Positions 53,773 to 62,619 of a DNA stretch of 64,000 bases are shown here, piece by piece (positions within the stretch are counted from its first letter, which is position 1; each line of letters starts with the position of its first letter). A program made the position numbers and the translations under genes. A model generated the notes under the pieces. That model did no database searches, was not told where the DNA came from, and worked only from the letters and a program-made list of their open reading frames with translations. Source of the stretch: Thiocapsa rosea (GTDB taxonomy: Bacteria > Pseudomonadota > Gammaproteobacteria > Chromatiales > Chromatiaceae); NCBI RefSeq assembly GCF_003634315.1, contig NZ_RBXL01000001.1:4754501-4818500 (forward strand), written 5' to 3'.

Positions 53773-56700
53773 GTGTCTGACCTTACCCCATCCGCCAGCG
53801 CCGAGACCACCGCGAAGCTCTTCCGCGGGCGCGTCCTTAAACCCGCTGAAGGCGTCTTCCTGTTCCACCCCAGGGCCATGGAGCGCCTGATCACGGACCA
53901 TCTGGCGGCCGAAGCCCGTGACATCTCGATCCCCGAGCTCGCCTATTACCTGATGCCCTCCACGGCCTTTCTGACGGGCCTCGAATTGGAAAATCCGGAG
54001 GCACTGGCGGTCATCGAGGGGCTCAACCTGCCCGACTACGTGATCCTCTTGCCGATCCCGCCGGAACAGCGACTCGACCGGGTCGGCTTCACGCGACTGT
54101 TGCGCGACTACTGGGCACGGCGTTTCGAGGCGGAGATCGCGCGCGCCTGGCAGATGGCTCGCGACGATAATCGCGACGGGGATCCGTTCGGCCCGGTCGG
54201 TCTGGCACGCCGGATCGGCCCGCTGGCCTTGGCCGAGGTGCGCGACATCATGACGCGCGACGGGGTCGTCCCCGCGGGTATCGGCGACGCCTTCGTTTGC
54301 CGCAGCTTCGTCGCCCTGATTGCCCGATTGCGCTATTTCTCACCGGGCGCACGCGGTTTCTTCTTTCCGACGATCCGCGACTGGCACGCGCTCGATCTGT
54401 GGCTCCTCGAGAGCGGGCTCGATCTCCCCGGATCGATGCAGGGCGGGCGGCTGCCGCGTTTGCTGGAGCATACCCGCCCGGATCACCGCTGCGGCGTGCC
54501 CGCGTATCTGCCGCTTCTCCCGTCCAACCTGCCCTACGGCGAGTCGGATCCGGATTTCGCGCGCGTGATCGCGGCCCAGGAGAGCCACGAAGCGCCGCTC
54601 TTCCCGGATGAGCCCGCAACGCCGGACGCCGCCGGTGCGACGCTCGCGTCCCCCGTCGACGAGATCGAGGCACGTTGTCTCGCGGTCCTGCACGGAGCCT
54701 CTCAATTGATGCGTCGGGACTGGCGAACGACGCTTCGGGACATCGTCATCACACCGCTCGGCCCGCTTCTGGACGGATTGCTGGCCATCCCGACGCGGCT
54801 GAGCCGTCGCGGATCCACCGCAGGACCCCGCGGGTTCCTGCTGGACCTGCATCTGGCCCTGTTCGCCGATGCGGTGCGCAAGGCTCAGCGCGCCGAGCTC
54901 GACAATCACTATGCCGCCGCACTCGTCAACCTGTCCTTGGCCCGGCGACGCTTCGACGCGATGGACGTACCCTGCCCGAATGCGCGCGACGCCGTCCGCG
55001 TGATCCTCGCCCAGCGGGCCGCGGCCGCCGAGAGCACCTTGGCGGACCTCATCGCCGTGAACTCGAAGCTCAGCCCGGGCACGGCACGCGAGTTGGCTGC
55101 CTTGACCGCGCTCTTGGGCGAGGAGGTGATGCGCTCCGGGTCGGCACGCTCGGCTTACATGATCCTTCGCAACCTGGAGCGCGCTCTGCTGGAGAGCCGC
55201 ACGACTTACTACCGTCTCCGTCCCTTCCAATGGGCAGCGAGCGGCGGCAAGGTCCAGCTGCGACAGATCCTGCCCTTTCAGGCCCAGCTCAAGGCGCTGC
55301 GTGCGCTCGAGATCGCATCGATCCGGCTTGAACAGATCGAGTGGCCGACCCGCGAAGTCGAGCGGTTCTCGGTCCCCTTGAAGCGACTCTCCGAGCAGCT
55401 TTCCACGCGACTTGCCGGCCAGCTCAGACCCCACCTTCGCGTTTCTCTCGAGGAAGCCGGCTTCAACCCGCGCAATCATCGCGAGAAGGTCGCGGCGCAC
55501 AAGATGCGCGAGGAGCTGCTCGACGTCATCCAGCACCGTCGGCATCTGAAGTTCACCGACGTGCGCGATATCGTCGCACGCAACATCCTGCGCTTGCCCG
55601 ACCCGACCCTCGAGGAGATTCGCCACGGCGACCGCTTGGCGCATTTCGACCGGATCGCCGCCAAGAACCTGCCCGGCGTTTACAAGCCGGGCGAATTCTA
55701 TGTCAAGGGGTTGCAGCAGCTCGGCGCACCTCTGTTCGGCACGCCGCGAGGGCGGTTGATCCTGCGTCATCTCATCCTGCCGACCGGCCTCGCCTTCCTG
55801 GGGCTCAAGACGATCGATATTCTGGTCGGCCTGATCACGCACGAGGAGAGCTCCGTCCATTTGGCGCCCCTCTGGCTCGTGATGCTGCTCGCCCTGCTGA
55901 TCAATGCGTTCGCCTACACCCGCGTCGGGCGTGCGATCGCCAAAACGATCTGGCGCGTCCTCTCTTGGACGGTCCGTCTGCTGCTGTTCGACGGGGTGCG
56001 CAGACTGCTGCGCTGGGCGCCTGTCGCGAGACTCCTGTCGACGAGCATCATCCGCGGACTGGATCGTAACCTCGTCCAGCCGCTGTTCATCGGCTTGCTG
56101 GTCGTGCTCCCGTTCGTGGGAATCGGTCTGCTGATCGAAGAGGTGGAGATCGATTACGGTCTATCCTTGCTGATCCCGGCCTTTGCGATCGGCACGCTCG
56201 CGCGCAACACGCCGGCGGGTCGACGTTTGCTCGACAATCTCGCGAGCACGGCCTGGCAGATGCTGCGTCGACTGAACCAGACCCTGGTGATCGGGTTGGT
56301 TCGAGAGCTGCTCCATTTCTTCAAGGAGGTGACGCGCCGCTTCGAGCAGGGGCTGCATCGGATCGAGGAGCTGCTGAGCCATCAGCTCGGAGAGTCGCGG
56401 CTCGCGCTTGCCATCAAGGCGCTGTTTGCGCCGGTCTGGAAATTCACGGAGGCGTTCATCCAGTTTTACGTGACCGTTTTGGTGGAGCCCCAGGTCAATC
56501 CGATCAAGCATTTCCCTTTGGTCACCATCGCGCACAAGCTGATGCTGCCCTTCTTGCCTGCACTCACCGGGCTGCTGGTTGCACTCACGGAGCCCTTTCT
56601 GCCGAAGTTGATCGCCTATCCCTTCGTGACCGTCACCATCCTCTTGTTGCCGGGACTCGCCGGTTTCCTGGTGTGGGAGCTGAAGGAGAATCGGCGGATC

Positions 56701-57315
56701 TATGCGGCCAACCATGCGAGCGCGCACTCGGTTGGATACGATTCAAGTCGGATCGAGGCGGTGCGCCGATCCGATCTGGAGAGCACGCCGATCGAGGCGG
56801 CCGTCATCGGCAGCCACGGCGAGACCATGCGCGGGATGCTCCGCCGGGGTTTTCACAGCGGAACATTGCCCAAGGCGTTTGACCGGCTCAGACGGGTGCT
56901 GCGCGATGAGATCCGCGACGAGGTCCCCTACCCCCATCGCCTTCGAGACGCACAGCGTCGACTCGCCGAGGTGAATCGTGCCCTCTGCGTCTTCTGCGAT
57001 CGCGAGCTGGGATATGCCTTGCGTCGCCGCTGCGCCGAGCCGAATTGCGGCCTGGTCCGTGTCGAGACCGGACGGCCGCGCCTGTCGAGCAACGCCTTCG
57101 ATCTGACCTTGGAGCTGTTCGCCGCAAATACCGCGAATGATCGGCCGATCGAGCTGCGGCTCTGTGTCTATCTCGAGGAGCCCGACCTCTTCCTGAAGGT
57201 CGAGATCAGCGGCCCGCGCGAGCAGCTCGGTGAGCCCTGTTGGAGCCTGATTCGCTCCGATCTTGCGGTGTTCAGCGGTCGTGCGGGGGTGAAGCAGGCG
57301 CCGTCGGCGGTTTAG
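53773..57315 (+). CDS. Large membrane protein, unknown function (1180 residues)
   Basis: Start GTG. A soluble N-terminal half of about 650 residues (LFRGRVLKPAEGVFLFHPRA, DISIPELAYYLMPSTAFLTG; RLEHTRPD-type loops) is followed by hydrophobic helices at about 665-720, 765-810 and 895-970 and a C-terminal domain that includes FCDRELGYALRRRCAEPNCG, a possible zinc site. Residues 380-480 and 530-620 are helical. I do not recognise a family. It does not appear to share an operon with the neighbours. Broken by no frame defects. Confidence 0.7.
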   Translation: MSDLTPSASAETTAKLFRGRVLKPAEGVFLFHPRAMERLITDHLAAEARDISIPELAYYLMPSTAFLTGLELENPEALAVIEGLNLPDYVILLPIPPEQRLDRVGFTRLLRDYWARRFEAEIARAWQMARDDNRDGDPFGPVGLARRIGPLALAEVRDIMTRDGVVPAGIGDAFVCRSFVALIARLRYFSPGARGFFFPTIRDWHALDLWLLESGLDLPGSMQGGRLPRLLEHTRPDHRCGVPAYLPLLPSNLPYGESDPDFARVIAAQESHEAPLFPDEPATPDAAGATLASPVDEIEARCLAVLHGASQLMRRDWRTTLRDIVITPLGPLLDGLLAIPTRLSRRGSTAGPRGFLLDLHLALFADAVRKAQRAELDNHYAAALVNLSLARRRFDAMDVPCPNARDAVRVILAQRAAAAESTLADLIAVNSKLSPGTARELAALTALLGEEVMRSGSARSAYMILRNLERALLESRTTYYRLRPFQWAASGGKVQLRQILPFQAQLKALRALEIASIRLEQIEWPTREVERFSVPLKRLSEQLSTRLAGQLRPHLRVSLEEAGFNPRNHREKVAAHKMREELLDVIQHRRHLKFTDVRDIVARNILRLPDPTLEEIRHGDRLAHFDRIAAKNLPGVYKPGEFYVKGLQQLGAPLFGTPRGRLILRHLILPTGLAFLGLKTIDILVGLITHEESSVHLAPLWLVMLLALLINAFAYTRVGRAIAKTIWRVLSWTVRLLLFDGVRRLLRWAPVARLLSTSIIRGLDRNLVQPLFIGLLVVLPFVGIGLLIEEVEIDYGLSLLIPAFAIGTLARNTPAGRRLLDNLASTAWQMLRRLNQTLVIGLVRELLHFFKEVTRRFEQGLHRIEELLSHQLGESRLALAIKALFAPVWKFTEAFIQFYVTVLVEPQVNPIKHFPLVTIAHKLMLPFLPALTGLLVALTEPFLPKLIAYPFVTVTILLLPGLAGFLVWELKENRRIYAANHASAHSVGYDSSRIEAVRRSDLESTPIEAAVIGSHGETMRGMLRRGFHSGTLPKAFDRLRRVLRDEIRDEVPYPHRLRDAQRRLAEVNRALCVFCDRELGYALRRRCAEPNCGLVRVETGRPRLSSNAFDLTLELFAANTANDRPIELRLCVYLEEPDLFLKVEISGPREQLGEPCWSLIRSDLAVFSGRAGVKQAPSAV

Positions 57316-57415
57316 GGCTTCCTGCCTCCTGCCTCCGGCGTTCAACGATCTGGTGATTTCCGGGAAAGGATCTAGCGACAGAGCCGGAACCAAGGTCAGT
57401 CGTCGAAAGTTCTAC

Positions 57416-57450
<35 letters not shown>

Positions 57451-57521
57451 ATCGGATTCCGGACGAACCGATCCTTCCTTGCACATCCGATCGGCCGGAA
57501 GCAACGTCGCGAAACGGCGCG

Positions 57522-57575
57522 CCCCCGGGATAGACGACTTGCAGTCGTCCTCTTCCACGGGCCTCGCTCGCACGA
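57522..57575 (-). repeat. Interspersed repeat, inverted partial copy
   Basis: The complement of the GAGGACGACTGCAAGTCGTC, TATCCCGGGG core. It faces the direct copy at 57671-57800. Confidence 0.85.
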
Positions 57576-57670
57576 CCGTCGCGTCGGGCAACACCTGAAA
57601 GGAGAGGAAGATCGCGAACGGATGAGCAAAACGGACACCGGTGCCAAGGCGCGTTCGGCGCGGTTCTCAA

Positions 57671-57800
57671 GTGCGTCGCGTTGACCAGGACGTCGCGGGC
57701 CGTCGGGCCGGCTGAAGAGGACGACTGCAAGTCGTCTATCCCGGGGAGTGTCGGCGCTTCGCGACGACCGTTGGCGTCACTGCCAGCCGATCCTCTGCGC
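57671..57800 (+). repeat. Interspersed repeat, direct copy
   Basis: The second long copy of the element at 17968-18095, with the same GTGCGTCGCGTTGA start, core palindrome and TCGGCGCTTCGCGA tail, at about 40 kb distance. Confidence 0.85.
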
Positions 57801-57833
57801 AGTTGGAGTGTTGATTCCCGGTAATCGCCTAAG

Positions 57834-57881
57834 CTCTCCTCTCTCCTCTCTCCTCTCTCCTCTCTCCTCTCTCCTCTCTCC
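57834..57881 (+). repeat. Microsatellite (CTCTCCT)n
   Basis: About six and a half heptamer units of CTCTCCT, just downstream of the GTPase gene end. Confidence 0.9.
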
Positions 57882-57910
57882 AGGCCATACTCGCGCAGTC
57901 CGCCGTCTGA

Positions 57911-59461
57911 CTACCGTCGGTTGCGCCCGCCCGTGCTTCGATTGGGCAGCTCGAGCAGGAAGCGCCCGGCGTTGGCCAGTTGTCTGCGCACCAGCGACCA
58001 GTTTTCCTCGCGTTTGCGCGCGTCTTGGCAGCGCAGCAGTCGCGAGCGTTGCGCGGCGTCCAGCCGATCGAGGATGGCCGCCCAGAGGACATCCTCGACG
58101 TTGTAGACCCGCCCGCCGGCGAGACAGACCGGGATGACGCTCGCGATGGGGATCGCGAGATCGGACGCGACCACCTCGACGGCGGCGAGAATGCTCTCGG
58201 CCTTCAGACTCTTGGGCTCGGCCAGATCATAGGGCGGCAGCCACTCGCGCACCGGGCGCAGCCGATCGATATGACTGAGCGCGACGAGCACGGGCGGAGG
58301 ACGCCGGGTCATCCGCTCGGCGAAGGCCGCCCGCAAGCTGTCCAGGGTCTCGCGATCGGCGTGACGGTCGGGACGATCGGCGGCACTGACCCAGAGGATC
58401 ATATCGGCGTCGCCCGCCGCCGTGCGCAGGGTCTGATCGTCGATCGCGTCGGATCCCGGGGTGTCGTAGATCAACGCGAGATCGAGACCTTCGCGCGCCA
58501 GACGATAGGGCGTGAGCATCTTGGTGGTGTCGGGCAGCAGATCGGTCGCCACACGCAGTTGGCCGAACAGGGCGTTGATCAGACTGGACTTGCCGGCGTT
58601 GGAACGTCCCAACACGAGGATCCTTAGGGGCTCGCCGGCCGGCTCGTCGGACGCGTCGGACGCACGCAGATCGCGCTCGGATGTCGTGGTGGGCCGGGCA
58701 TCGGGCGCAGCATCCGAGAGCAGGAGCCGTCCGCTGTAGAGCTCGATTGCATAGGAGCCGACCTTGCGCACGTACTCCTTCAGGATCCAACCATAGAGCT
58801 CATCCTGCGCCAAGGCGTAACCGCGCCCGCGCAGCTGCGCCAATGCCTCGGTCAAAAAGGCATGGGCCGGATTCACGACCCACTGTCCGGCGCGATACAG
58901 CCCCAACAAGCGATCCGCAAAGGGCTTCCAGCGATAGGCGCGCATCAGCGAACCCACGGTAAGCCGGTGGCTGAAGGGGATGTGATCCGTGATGGTCTCG
59001 CGCAGATCGCGGCTCGCGCGCTCGACGATCAGGAGCGTGTGCGGCACCGTCAGCTCCAACAAGGGCTCATCCACATCCGGATGAAAATGCCGTGCGACAC
59101 GCTCGAGCGTCTGTTGGCCCAAGACCCCGAGCCGGTCGCCCTCCCCGATCGGCCAGTCCTCGGGTTTGGTCTGTGCGGCCAGGTCCTCGACCAGCGCCCA
59201 GGCGACGTCGGCCGCCGGCGGCCAATCGGGATCCGGTTCGGTCTCCGCGTCGAGGAGCAACCGGCGCTCGTGACGATGGAGCCACGCCTGAAGACCGTAC
59301 CCGGCCGCGCTGAAGAGAACGAGCGCACCCAACCAGTAGCGCAGCGCCTCGACCTGCCACAACCAGAAGAGACCCAACGGCAAGAGCGCGACGACGGGAA
59401 CCGCCCACAGCAGCAGGGCAAGAAGGCGCAGGCGATCGATGCGGCCGAGGAGTTTCTTCAT
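57911..59461 (-). CDS. Membrane-anchored GTPase (first of a pair)
   Basis: 516 residues. Two N-terminal hydrophobic helices (about 12-60) precede a linker and a middle region. The Ras-like G domain follows: G1 VLGRSNAGKSSLINALFG, G2-area LLPDTTKMLTPY, G3 DTPGSDAIDDQ, G4 SHID. A leucine-rich end closes the protein. It belongs to the Era/EngB-like superfamily with membrane anchor; the substrate process is unknown. It overlaps the upstream GTPase gene by 4 bp and so shares its mRNA. Confidence 0.85.
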   Translation of the reverse strand: MKKLLGRIDRLRLLALLLWAVPVVALLPLGLFWLWQVEALRYWLGALVLFSAAGYGLQAWLHRHERRLLLDAETEPDPDWPPAADVAWALVEDLAAQTKPEDWPIGEGDRLGVLGQQTLERVARHFHPDVDEPLLELTVPHTLLIVERASRDLRETITDHIPFSHRLTVGSLMRAYRWKPFADRLLGLYRAGQWVVNPAHAFLTEALAQLRGRGYALAQDELYGWILKEYVRKVGSYAIELYSGRLLLSDAAPDARPTTTSERDLRASDASDEPAGEPLRILVLGRSNAGKSSLINALFGQLRVATDLLPDTTKMLTPYRLAREGLDLALIYDTPGSDAIDDQTLRTAAGDADMILWVSAADRPDRHADRETLDSLRAAFAERMTRRPPPVLVALSHIDRLRPVREWLPPYDLAEPKSLKAESILAAVEVVASDLAIPIASVIPVCLAGGRVYNVEDVLWAAILDRLDAAQRSRLLRCQDARKREENWSLVRRQLANAGRFLLELPNRSTGGRNRR

Positions 59462-60690
59462 GGTCGGTCCGATCTCACCAGGTCTTTCAGGAGGGCCGAG
59501 CCGGTGTCGAATCCTTCGGCGAAGGTACGGCGCAACCCGTCGGGGTCAGCCGGCAGACCGCGGCGTCGGCGATTGAAGTGAAACCCGGCGGCCTTGCCGA
59601 GCGCATAGGTCGTCGCACCGCTGGCGGTCGCGCCCCAGATGGCTCCGGCCGTCTGTCCCCACACCGGAATCAGCTTGACCACCGCACGGCCGGCGCTGCG
59701 CGCGGCATAGGCCACACCGATGCCGGTCCCGAGCAGCCCCAGAAACTCGAGGATGGCGCGACGATCCCAATCCTGACCGTAGAGCGCGGCGAGGCTTTGC
59801 AGCATCTTCGCCTGGATCGCCGGCACGCCGACCAGATCCACCAATGGAAGCGCGCCGACGCCGGCCGCCGCAATCGCATAGCCGACGATGTGCGGATGGG
59901 CGGATCGGGCATAGGCGTCGCGCACACCGGCATCGCTGCGCAGCAGGGCTTGGAGACGCAGCGACGAGACCCCGTCGATCGCCTGCCACAAGGCATCCAG
60001 GCCGTAGTCCGGCGGATCGAATCCGTCCTCCGGAAGGGTAAGATCGATCGGCACCCAGCGCACCGGGATCTCGCCCGGCAACGCGCCGAAGCGATCGCGT
60101 TGCGCCCGCAGTGCACGCACGAGGTCGAGCGGGACGGCGTCCGGCCAGCGCTCATCCTCGAAGGGATACGGCAAAGGATGCTCGCCGCCCGGCGGATAGG
60201 CGTCGTGCAGTCCGGTCTGTGCGATGACCAAGGGCCATTCCGGGTGGCGTCCGCGCACTTGGCGCAGCACCTCCAAGACATCATCCTGGCGGATGTCGGT
60301 CGCCTTCATCACGGCCAACAGCAGATGCGCCTGCGACTCGCAGTAGCGGATGTCGGCACTCGCGTCATAGGCAACCTCGCCGAGTCCGCGGGTATCGAGA
60401 AAGCGCACCAAGGGCGCCTCCGCAGGAAAGTCATAGAGGCGCGTGGTCGCCGTACAGGGCTGGAAACCGTTGCCGATCTCGGCCAGGCCGCTCCCGGTCA
60501 GCGCTCGGATGATGGAGGTCTTGCCGGATTGGGTCTTGCCGATCAGCCAGACCACGGGAAGGGGATGGCGCGCACGCGCCTCGCGCAAGGCCGCACGGAG
60601 GCTCGCGTCGTCGACCCGTGGCTCGAGCAGCGCCTCGCGCAAGCCGCGCCAGCGATCCGACCACTGTGTCCAGGGATTTCGCATAAGCAT
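59458..60690 (-). CDS. GTPase with C-terminal DUF697-like membrane domain
   Basis: 410 residues from the ATG at 60690. Walker A/G1 is WLIGKTQSGKTSIIRALTG, G3 DTRGLGEVAYD, and G4-like VIAQTGLHDAYPP. The C-terminal third has glycine-rich hydrophobic segments (YAIAAAGVGALPLVDLVGVP and IPVWGQTAGAIWGATASGAT) as in DUF697 GTPases, with a predicted membrane association. Its stop overlaps the next GTPase start (ATGA). The pair is likely to act together. Confidence 0.85.
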   Translation of the reverse strand: MLMRNPWTQWSDRWRGLREALLEPRVDDASLRAALREARARHPLPVVWLIGKTQSGKTSIIRALTGSGLAEIGNGFQPCTATTRLYDFPAEAPLVRFLDTRGLGEVAYDASADIRYCESQAHLLLAVMKATDIRQDDVLEVLRQVRGRHPEWPLVIAQTGLHDAYPPGGEHPLPYPFEDERWPDAVPLDLVRALRAQRDRFGALPGEIPVRWVPIDLTLPEDGFDPPDYGLDALWQAIDGVSSLRLQALLRSDAGVRDAYARSAHPHIVGYAIAAAGVGALPLVDLVGVPAIQAKMLQSLAALYGQDWDRRAILEFLGLLGTGIGVAYAARSAGRAVVKLIPVWGQTAGAIWGATASGATTYALGKAAGFHFNRRRRGLPADPDGLRRTFAEGFDTGSALLKDLVRSDRP

Positions 60691-60986
60691 CTTGATCCCG
60701 ACTCTCCGATGAAACAGCAGCACCCGCGAGCCCGAGCTTCCGGCAGCCCGATCCGAGCCGAGCCGAGCCCGGCCCTCTCGACCCCGGGCGCTGACCCGAT
60801 CCTGTGCAATAATTATCGCCGACGCCGGGTCTCCAGCCACCCGTAGCCCGACGTCGACGCAATCGAACCGCGTCCGCCACTGCTGCTGCCTCGGACTGAT
60901 GCCGGGGCCTATCCCCCGGCGGGAACGGCGCATGTCCTCGCGGACAGGTTTCACATACCACTCATTATCGCCGAGATGCCCTTCTC

Positions 60987-61922
60987 ATGCCCCCATCGCC
61001 GTTGTCGCCGATCAATCCACTCAACACGCTCTATCTGCTGCCCCGGCAGGGTGACGCGTTCAAAGACATCGGCCGGATCCTATTGTCGGCGCTCATGCTC
61101 GCCGGCCTGATCCTCTGCAGCGACGCCTTCGCGGCGAGCCAAAACCAGGGCTCGGGGACCTCCGGCCCGACGATCAATTCCGCGAGCGCCCTGATCGTGG
61201 ACGAGCAGGGCCGCCGGATCTACGGCAAAAACACCCGCGAGGTGAAACCCATCGCCTCCGTCACAAAGCTGATGACGGCGATGGTGGTCTTGGACTCCGG
61301 CGTTTCTCTGGATGCGCCCATCACCATCATCGAGGCCGATCGCGACACCATGCGCCACAGCCGCTCGCGCCTGCGCATCGGCCAGGCGACCTTAACGCGC
61401 CGAGAGATGTTGATGGTCTCGCTCATGTCCTCGGACAACCGCGCCGCCGCCGCCCTGGCCCGGACCTCGCCGGGCGGGACCCCGCAGTTCGTCGCGGCCA
61501 TGAACCGCAAGGCCCAAGCACTCGGGATGCACGACACCACCTTTGCCGACAGCAGCGGTCTGGACAACCGCAACCGCTCAACGGCCGAGGACTTGGTGAA
61601 GATGGTCCGCGCGTCCGCCCGATACCCCTTGATCCGCGAGGCCAGCTCGCGTGGGGAGATGACGGTCCACCCCTTCGTCGACAAGAGCACCCTGGAGTAC
61701 CGCAACACCAATCCCTTGGTGCGCAACCCGGAATGGCATGTCGAGGTGAGCAAGACCGGGTTCATCAACGAGTCCGGCCATTGCCTGGTGATGCAGACCC
61801 GGATCGACGGGCGCCGACTCTATGTCGTCTTTCTGGACGCGGTCGGCAAGCTCACGCCCGTCGGTGATTCGAACCGACTGCGCACCTGGCTCGCCGGCGG
61901 ACAACGCATCGCCGGGAATTGA
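60987..61922 (+). CDS. pbpG: PBP7-like D-alanyl-D-alanine endopeptidase
   Basis: 311 residues. After an N-terminal hydrophobic segment (about 28-50, ILLSALMLAGLILCSDAFAA) the active-site SxxK is in PIASVTKLMTAMVVLD, followed by SDN in SLMSSDNRAAAALA and KTG in VEVSKTGFINESGH. It is a low-molecular-weight serine peptidase that cuts peptidoglycan cross-links in the periplasm. The family is also called DacA-like; the endopeptidase PbpG branch fits the short length. Confidence 0.9.
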   Translation: MPPSPLSPINPLNTLYLLPRQGDAFKDIGRILLSALMLAGLILCSDAFAASQNQGSGTSGPTINSASALIVDEQGRRIYGKNTREVKPIASVTKLMTAMVVLDSGVSLDAPITIIEADRDTMRHSRSRLRIGQATLTRREMLMVSLMSSDNRAAAALARTSPGGTPQFVAAMNRKAQALGMHDTTFADSSGLDNRNRSTAEDLVKMVRASARYPLIREASSRGEMTVHPFVDKSTLEYRNTNPLVRNPEWHVEVSKTGFINESGHCLVMQTRIDGRRLYVVFLDAVGKLTPVGDSNRLRTWLAGGQRIAGN

Positions 61923-61943
61923 TCGCGCGAGGAATCGCATCCG

Positions 61944-62558
61944 ATGTACGCAGGCGAACGCTTCAACAGCATCTCGCATCTGGTCGGCGCGGCCCTCGCG
62001 CTGATCGGGGTCGTCGTGCTCGTGACCTTTGCCGGGATGCAGGGCGGTGCACTGCGCATCGTCAGCTTCAGCGTCTACGGGGCGACGCTGTTTCTGCTCT
62101 ACCTCTTCTCGACGCTGTATCACAGCCTGCGGGGCCGCGCAAAACGGATCTTCAAGGTTCTGGACCATGATGCCATCTATTTGCTGATCGCCGGCACCTA
62201 TACCCCTTTCAGCCTGCTGGTGCTCAAGGGGGCGACGGGGTGGTGGATGTTCGGCGCCATCTGGACCCTGGCCGGCATCGGCATCCTGATCGACAGCATT
62301 CCGCATCGCGGGCGACGGATCCTGCCGATGATCATCTATCTCACGATGGGTTGGCTCATCGTCGTCGCCCTCGAGCCCTTGGTGGCAAGCCTACCCCCGG
62401 CAGGTTTATGGGGACTCGTCGCGGGCGGTCTCTTCTACACCTTCGGCGTCATCTTCTACGCACTCGACAGCCGCTTCTCCTGGTCGCACGGCGTATGGCA
62501 CCTCTTCGTGCTCGCGGGCAGCATCAGTCACTATCTAACGATCCTGTTCTTTCTCTGA
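61944..62558 (+). CDS. Hemolysin III/PAQR-family membrane protein
   Basis: 204 residues with seven hydrophobic segments. The family motifs are ERFNSISHLVGAALALIGVV, FSTLYHSLRGRAKRIFKVLD, HDAIYLLIAGTYTPFSLLVL and the terminal SWSHGVWHLFVLAGSISHYL, which bring the metal-binding His and Asp residues together. It is the YqfA-type member; described roles include membrane homeostasis. It follows pbpG after 21 bp, so it may be cotranscribed. Confidence 0.93.
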   Translation: MYAGERFNSISHLVGAALALIGVVVLVTFAGMQGGALRIVSFSVYGATLFLLYLFSTLYHSLRGRAKRIFKVLDHDAIYLLIAGTYTPFSLLVLKGATGWWMFGAIWTLAGIGILIDSIPHRGRRILPMIIYLTMGWLIVVALEPLVASLPPAGLWGLVAGGLFYTFGVIFYALDSRFSWSHGVWHLFVLAGSISHYLTILFFL

Positions 62559-62619
62559 CTTTCGCCTCAACCGCGGTTTAACATGGGCGACCGACCAAAA
62601 ACCGGGAAGCACAGCCCCC

